Source of the DNA: Salinibacillus aidingensis
GTDB lineage: Bacteria; Bacillota; Bacilli; Bacillales; Alkalibacillaceae
Direction of reading: 5' to 3'
Length of the DNA stretch: 64,000 nt
NCBI RefSeq assembly: GCF_039522525.1
Contig: NZ_BAAADO010000001.1
Location: forward strand, 372,001 to 436,000
Both the position numbers and the translations under genes were made by a program. Under the pieces are notes generated by a model. That model was not told the DNA's origin, searched no databases, and saw nothing but the letters and a program-made list of their open reading frames with translations. Shown piece by piece: positions 61,234-64,000 of this stretch. The first letter of the stretch is position 1. Each line of letters starts with the position of its first letter.

Positions 61234-62435
61234 TGGTTTCCCAAAAGAGTAGAGTTGTCGGTATTGCATTAATAACAGCCATTGGAGTAATGGGCGACTC
61301 CATGTTATTTGTTGTTCTCCCTATCTACTGGGAAGAGTTTGGCTTAACCGCTCTCTGGCAAATCGGAATTCTTTTATCTATTAACCGATTTATCCGGTTA
61401 CCTATCAACCCTTTAGTTGGCCTATTTTATCAACATTATCAGATCAGGACAGGTATGTTCTTCGCTGTAATATTAGCTGTACTTACTACTATGTCTTACG
61501 GACTATTACATCAATTTTGGCTACTGGTCATCATGCGTGCTCTGTGGGGAGTGGCCTGGTCCCTTCTTCGCTTAGGTGGATATCTGACCGTCATTGATGT
61601 GGCCAATCATCAAAATAGAGGAAATTATGTTGGTTTGTATAATGGATTGTGGGGCCTTGGTGGCTTAGTAGGTATGCTCGCAGGCGGACTCCTTGTTGAT
61701 CAAACATCAGTTGTTTTTGTTACATCATTGTTTGCTCTTGTTGGATTATTGGTGTTACCAGCGATTTCATTTTTAGTACCAGGGATAAAACACACAAAAA
61801 ACGAGGAAGAAAAAGAAAAAGATTACGAAAGAGCAAATTGGTTTACGCCTTATATTGGAATGGTCTTACTAACAGGAATGAGCATGGGTTTTATCGTATT
61901 CGGACTGTTCGCTTCCACATTAAGTCCTCTTATTGAGCGAGTTTATACAGATGAATGGACGATCTTACAAATCACCCTTGGGGCAGCTACGCTTGCAGGT
62001 ATGATTCAAGCTATACGCTGGGGATGGGATCCGTTTATAGCTCCATTAGTTGGAAAAATACTGGATTCAGCCAAGTCTATGGTCAGCATTTTGTTTATTC
62101 CCTTATTTGGTGGTGGAATACTGCTCATCTTTTTGGGAAATATCGAATCTATCATTATACTAATTGTTGGTCTATTGGTTTTTCAACTCATATCCACGAT
62201 GTTTGTTACAACAACAGATACCTTGGCTACAAGTGCCGCTGCACGAACTGATCGGGTAAAAATGATTACAGCCCACACCGTTGTGGTTGATGTAGGTGCC
62301 GCTTTAGGACCATTTGTTTCCTATTTAATACTTGAATTATACTCATTAACAGCGATTTACTATATTTCAGGAAGTTTGTTGATTTTATTAGGGGGATCCT
62401 GGTTCATCTTTAATAGACGACGGCTAAGTGAGTAG
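61230..62435 (+). CDS. Major facilitator superfamily transporter
   Basis: A 401-residue carrier with 12 predicted membrane helices; a Lys/Glu-rich central loop (HTKNEEEKEKDYERA, about 190-204) separates the halves. The helix 4-5 region holds RALWGVAWSLLRLGGYLTVID. The substrate is unknown, but the divergent SgrR-family regulator suggests an inducible efflux or uptake system. Two Met codons (61230, 61233) are possible starts; neither has its own ribosome site, so coupling to the leader ORF is likely. Confidence 0.85.
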   Translation: MMVSQKSRVVGIALITAIGVMGDSMLFVVLPIYWEEFGLTALWQIGILLSINRFIRLPINPLVGLFYQHYQIRTGMFFAVILAVLTTMSYGLLHQFWLLVIMRALWGVAWSLLRLGGYLTVIDVANHQNRGNYVGLYNGLWGLGGLVGMLAGGLLVDQTSVVFVTSLFALVGLLVLPAISFLVPGIKHTKNEEEKEKDYERANWFTPYIGMVLLTGMSMGFIVFGLFASTLSPLIERVYTDEWTILQITLGAATLAGMIQAIRWGWDPFIAPLVGKILDSAKSMVSILFIPLFGGGILLIFLGNIESIIILIVGLLVFQLISTMFVTTTDTLATSAAARTDRVKMITAHTVVVDVGAALGPFVSYLILELYSLTAIYYISGSLLILLGGSWFIFNRRRLSE

Positions 62436-62449
62436 TTCTTTCTAAATCA

Positions 62450-62481
62450 CAAAAAAGAGGTTAACTATAAAGTTAACCTCC
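62450..62481. terminator. Terminator between the transporter and mtaB
   Basis: Stem GAGGTTAAC / GTTAACCTC with a six-base loop. It is followed by six T on the minus strand (mtaB direction), with a weaker T-run on the plus strand. Confidence 0.85.
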
Positions 62482-62488
62482 ACAATTT

Positions 62489-63847
62489 TTAAGAAGATAA
62501 AGAAACCTCATCATCAACTGGTGCATCATCCATTACCCTGACAAACTGTCCTTCATTATATGGATAGCCTGATTTGGTAATCTTCACTCTGACAAGTTTT
62601 CCAATCATGTCCTCTGTTGCTTCCACTTTTACTTTCAGATAATTATCTGTATATCCAACATAGATATTGCTGTCGGGATCTTCTTTGGAGTGTTCTTCCG
62701 GAATAACCTCCAGTACTTCCCCTTCATATTTGGATGCGTATTCTTTAGCTAATTGATTGGAAAGCTCAATTAAGCGATGAACACGGTCATGCTTTGTTTC
62801 ATCATCTACCTGATCCTTCATACGCGCTGCAGGTGTACCTGTACGCTTTGAATATGGAAATACGTGCAACTCTGAATAACCGATTTCTTTAACAAAGTTA
62901 TAGGTATCCATAAATTCTTCTTCTGTTTCCCCCGGGAATCCTACAATGACGTCAGAAGTAATCGCAAGCCCCGGAAGAGCTTTTTTGATTTTGTCAATTC
63001 TCTGCTTATAAAAATCGGTTGTATATTTTCTGCGCATTCTCTTTAAGACTGTATCTGAACCTGCTTGTAATGGAATATGCAGGTGACGGACAATTTTCCT
63101 GGATTTATCCAACACATCAATCACTTCATCGGTAATCTGACTTGCTTCAATGGAAGAAATCCGGATTCGTTTCAGTCCATCCACCTTGCTTTCCAGATCA
63201 CGTAAGAGCTGGGCGAAGTTATAATCCTTCATATCCTCACCATAGCCTGCTGTATGAATACCCGTTAACACAATCTCTTTATAGCCTGCATCCACCAGCT
63301 GCTGCGCCTGTGTTAAAACATCTTCCGGATTACGGGAACGGAGCAGACCACGGGCCCACGGAATAATACAGAACGTACAGAAATTATTGCAGCCCTCCTG
63401 AATTTTAAGAGATGCTCGTGTCCGGTCCGTAAATGCGGGTACATCCATCTCTTCAAATTCTCGGGTTTTCATAATTTTTTGTACGCCATTAATCGGCTGA
63501 CGGGTTTTCTTATATTCCTCTATGTATTCAATCATTTTTTTGCGATCCTGTGTACCTACAATAACGTCCACACCCGGTATTTCCATAATTTCACCGGGAG
63601 ATGTTTGTGCATAGCAGCCGGTGACACATACTACAGCATCCGGATTTTTACGAACTGCACGACGAATCGTTTGACGACTCTTTTTATCACCTGTATTCGT
63701 CACTGTACACGTATTAATGACATATACATCTGATTTTCGATCAAAATCCACTCGTTCGTAGCCGTGTTCCTTGAAAAAATTCCAAATACCTTCCGTTTCA
63801 TAATGATTTACTTTACAGCCCAGCGTATGAAAAGCTACAGTTGGCAC
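62489..63847 (-). CDS. mtaB: tRNA (t6A37) C2-methylthiotransferase MtaB
   Basis: A radical-SAM enzyme that adds a methylthio group to t6A37 of tRNAs reading ANN codons. The 452-residue protein has an N-terminal UPF0004 domain (FHTLGCKVNHYETE, NTCTVTNTGDKKSRQ, TGCYAQTSP) binding one [4Fe-4S], a radical-SAM motif CNNFCTFC, and a C-terminal TRAM domain (about 375-440). The frame opens with GTG ATG GTC, but GAGGTG is properly spaced only for the second GTG at 63847, giving MPTVAFHTLG. It follows rsmE directly. Confidence 0.95.
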   Translation of the reverse strand: MPTVAFHTLGCKVNHYETEGIWNFFKEHGYERVDFDRKSDVYVINTCTVTNTGDKKSRQTIRRAVRKNPDAVVCVTGCYAQTSPGEIMEIPGVDVIVGTQDRKKMIEYIEEYKKTRQPINGVQKIMKTREFEEMDVPAFTDRTRASLKIQEGCNNFCTFCIIPWARGLLRSRNPEDVLTQAQQLVDAGYKEIVLTGIHTAGYGEDMKDYNFAQLLRDLESKVDGLKRIRISSIEASQITDEVIDVLDKSRKIVRHLHIPLQAGSDTVLKRMRRKYTTDFYKQRIDKIKKALPGLAITSDVIVGFPGETEEEFMDTYNFVKEIGYSELHVFPYSKRTGTPAARMKDQVDDETKHDRVHRLIELSNQLAKEYASKYEGEVLEVIPEEHSKEDPDSNIYVGYTDNYLKVKVEATEDMIGKLVRVKITKSGYPYNEGQFVRVMDDAPVDDEVSLSS

Positions 63848-63852
63848 GACCA

Positions 63853-64000
63853 TCACCTCAATTCCTCAAATTGGTACGACATTACAGAAAGAAAATACAA
63901 TGGAGCTGTTTCCGTTCTTAAAATTCTCGGTCCAAAGCGTGTAAAATAAAAATTCTCTTTCATAAGCTGTTCCAATTCCTGCTGTGAGAATCCTCCTTCA
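63853..64000 (-). CDS. rsmE: 16S rRNA m3U1498 methyltransferase RsmE, C-terminal part
   Basis: The last 48 codons of a gene running off the right edge. The visible end (EGGFSQQELEQLMKEN..., then FGPRILRTETAP) carries the SPOUT-class SAM-binding knot motifs of RsmE, including the PEGGFS and LGxRILRxETA-type signatures (here FGPRILRTETA). The stop TGA ends 5 bases before the mtaB GTG, and the mtaB ribosome site overlaps this stop. The order matches yqeU-yqeV in B. subtilis. Confidence 0.92.
   Translation of the reverse strand, partial: EGGFSQQELEQLMKENFYFTRFGPRILRTETAPLYFLSVMSYQFEELR

Overview
The window is chromosomal DNA from a low-GC, endospore-forming Bacillaceae. Gene content and order follow the Bacillus subtilis yqgX-to-yqeU stretch almost gene for gene, read in the descending direction, and most genes lie on the minus strand. 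Sporulation and germination genes (a SpoVAF-like GerA-family protein, yqfC, yqfD), the SigA/DnaG operon and B. subtilis-type small genes (yqgQ, yqgY, yqzL, yqfT) support this. GC-rich dispersed repeats and lost neighbour genes suggest a relative outside the B. subtilis group, but genus cannot be fixed from the sequence alone. No prophage, CRISPR array, rRNA or complete insertion sequence is visible.

Layout. 1-9.3 kb: yqgX (partial), yqgY, an LTA-synthase paralogue (yqgS), glcK, yqgQ, a SpoVAF-like protein, an unknown divergent membrane-anchored protein, rhomboid protease gluP, a small membrane protein, fthC and rpmG. 9.5-15.0 kb: an unknown membrane-protein pair, then the phosphate operon pstS-pstC-pstA-pstB-phoU with a clear tandem PhoP box. 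15.0-20.5 kb: a repeat region, pbpA, a major-facilitator gene, sodA and a six-gene tRNA operon. 20.7-25.0 kb: a Na/Pi cotransporter with its own candidate Pho box, a chemotaxis receptor and an NfeD-like protein. 25-33.4 kb: yqfZ, ispG, yqfX, yqfT, nfo, cshB, ispH, yqfO, trmK. 33.7-37.8 kb: cccA, an unknown membrane protein, sigA, dnaG. 38.4-51.6 kb: the ppdK regulator, ccpN, recO, yqzL, era, dgkA, ybeY, pgpH, phoH, yqfD, yqfC, a YqfB-position protein, floA, yqeZ, yqeY, rpsU. 51.8-64 kb: yqeW, then an accessory block (deoC, ypjP, ABC exporter plus two-component system, SgrR-type regulator with a divergent transporter), then mtaB and the 3' end of rsmE.

How they work together: phosphate uptake has a high-affinity ABC system (pst) and two Na/Pi-type carriers. 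The floA-yqeZ pair organises membrane microdomains. The ccpN and ppdK-regulator pair controls gluconeogenesis. The era-dgkA-ybeY-pgpH-phoH chain combines ribosome maturation with cyclic-di-AMP turnover. The ABC/two-component module looks like a peptide-antibiotic sensing and efflux unit.

The most interesting observations are two Pho boxes sharing one core, a modular hairpin repeat whose stems differ between copies but stay paired, a hairpin-bearing element with a solo deletion derivative, a 22-codon ORF overlapping the transporter start as ATGA, 23-bp-spaced direct repeats in front of the ABC exporter, and several genes whose stop codon sits inside the terminator loop.
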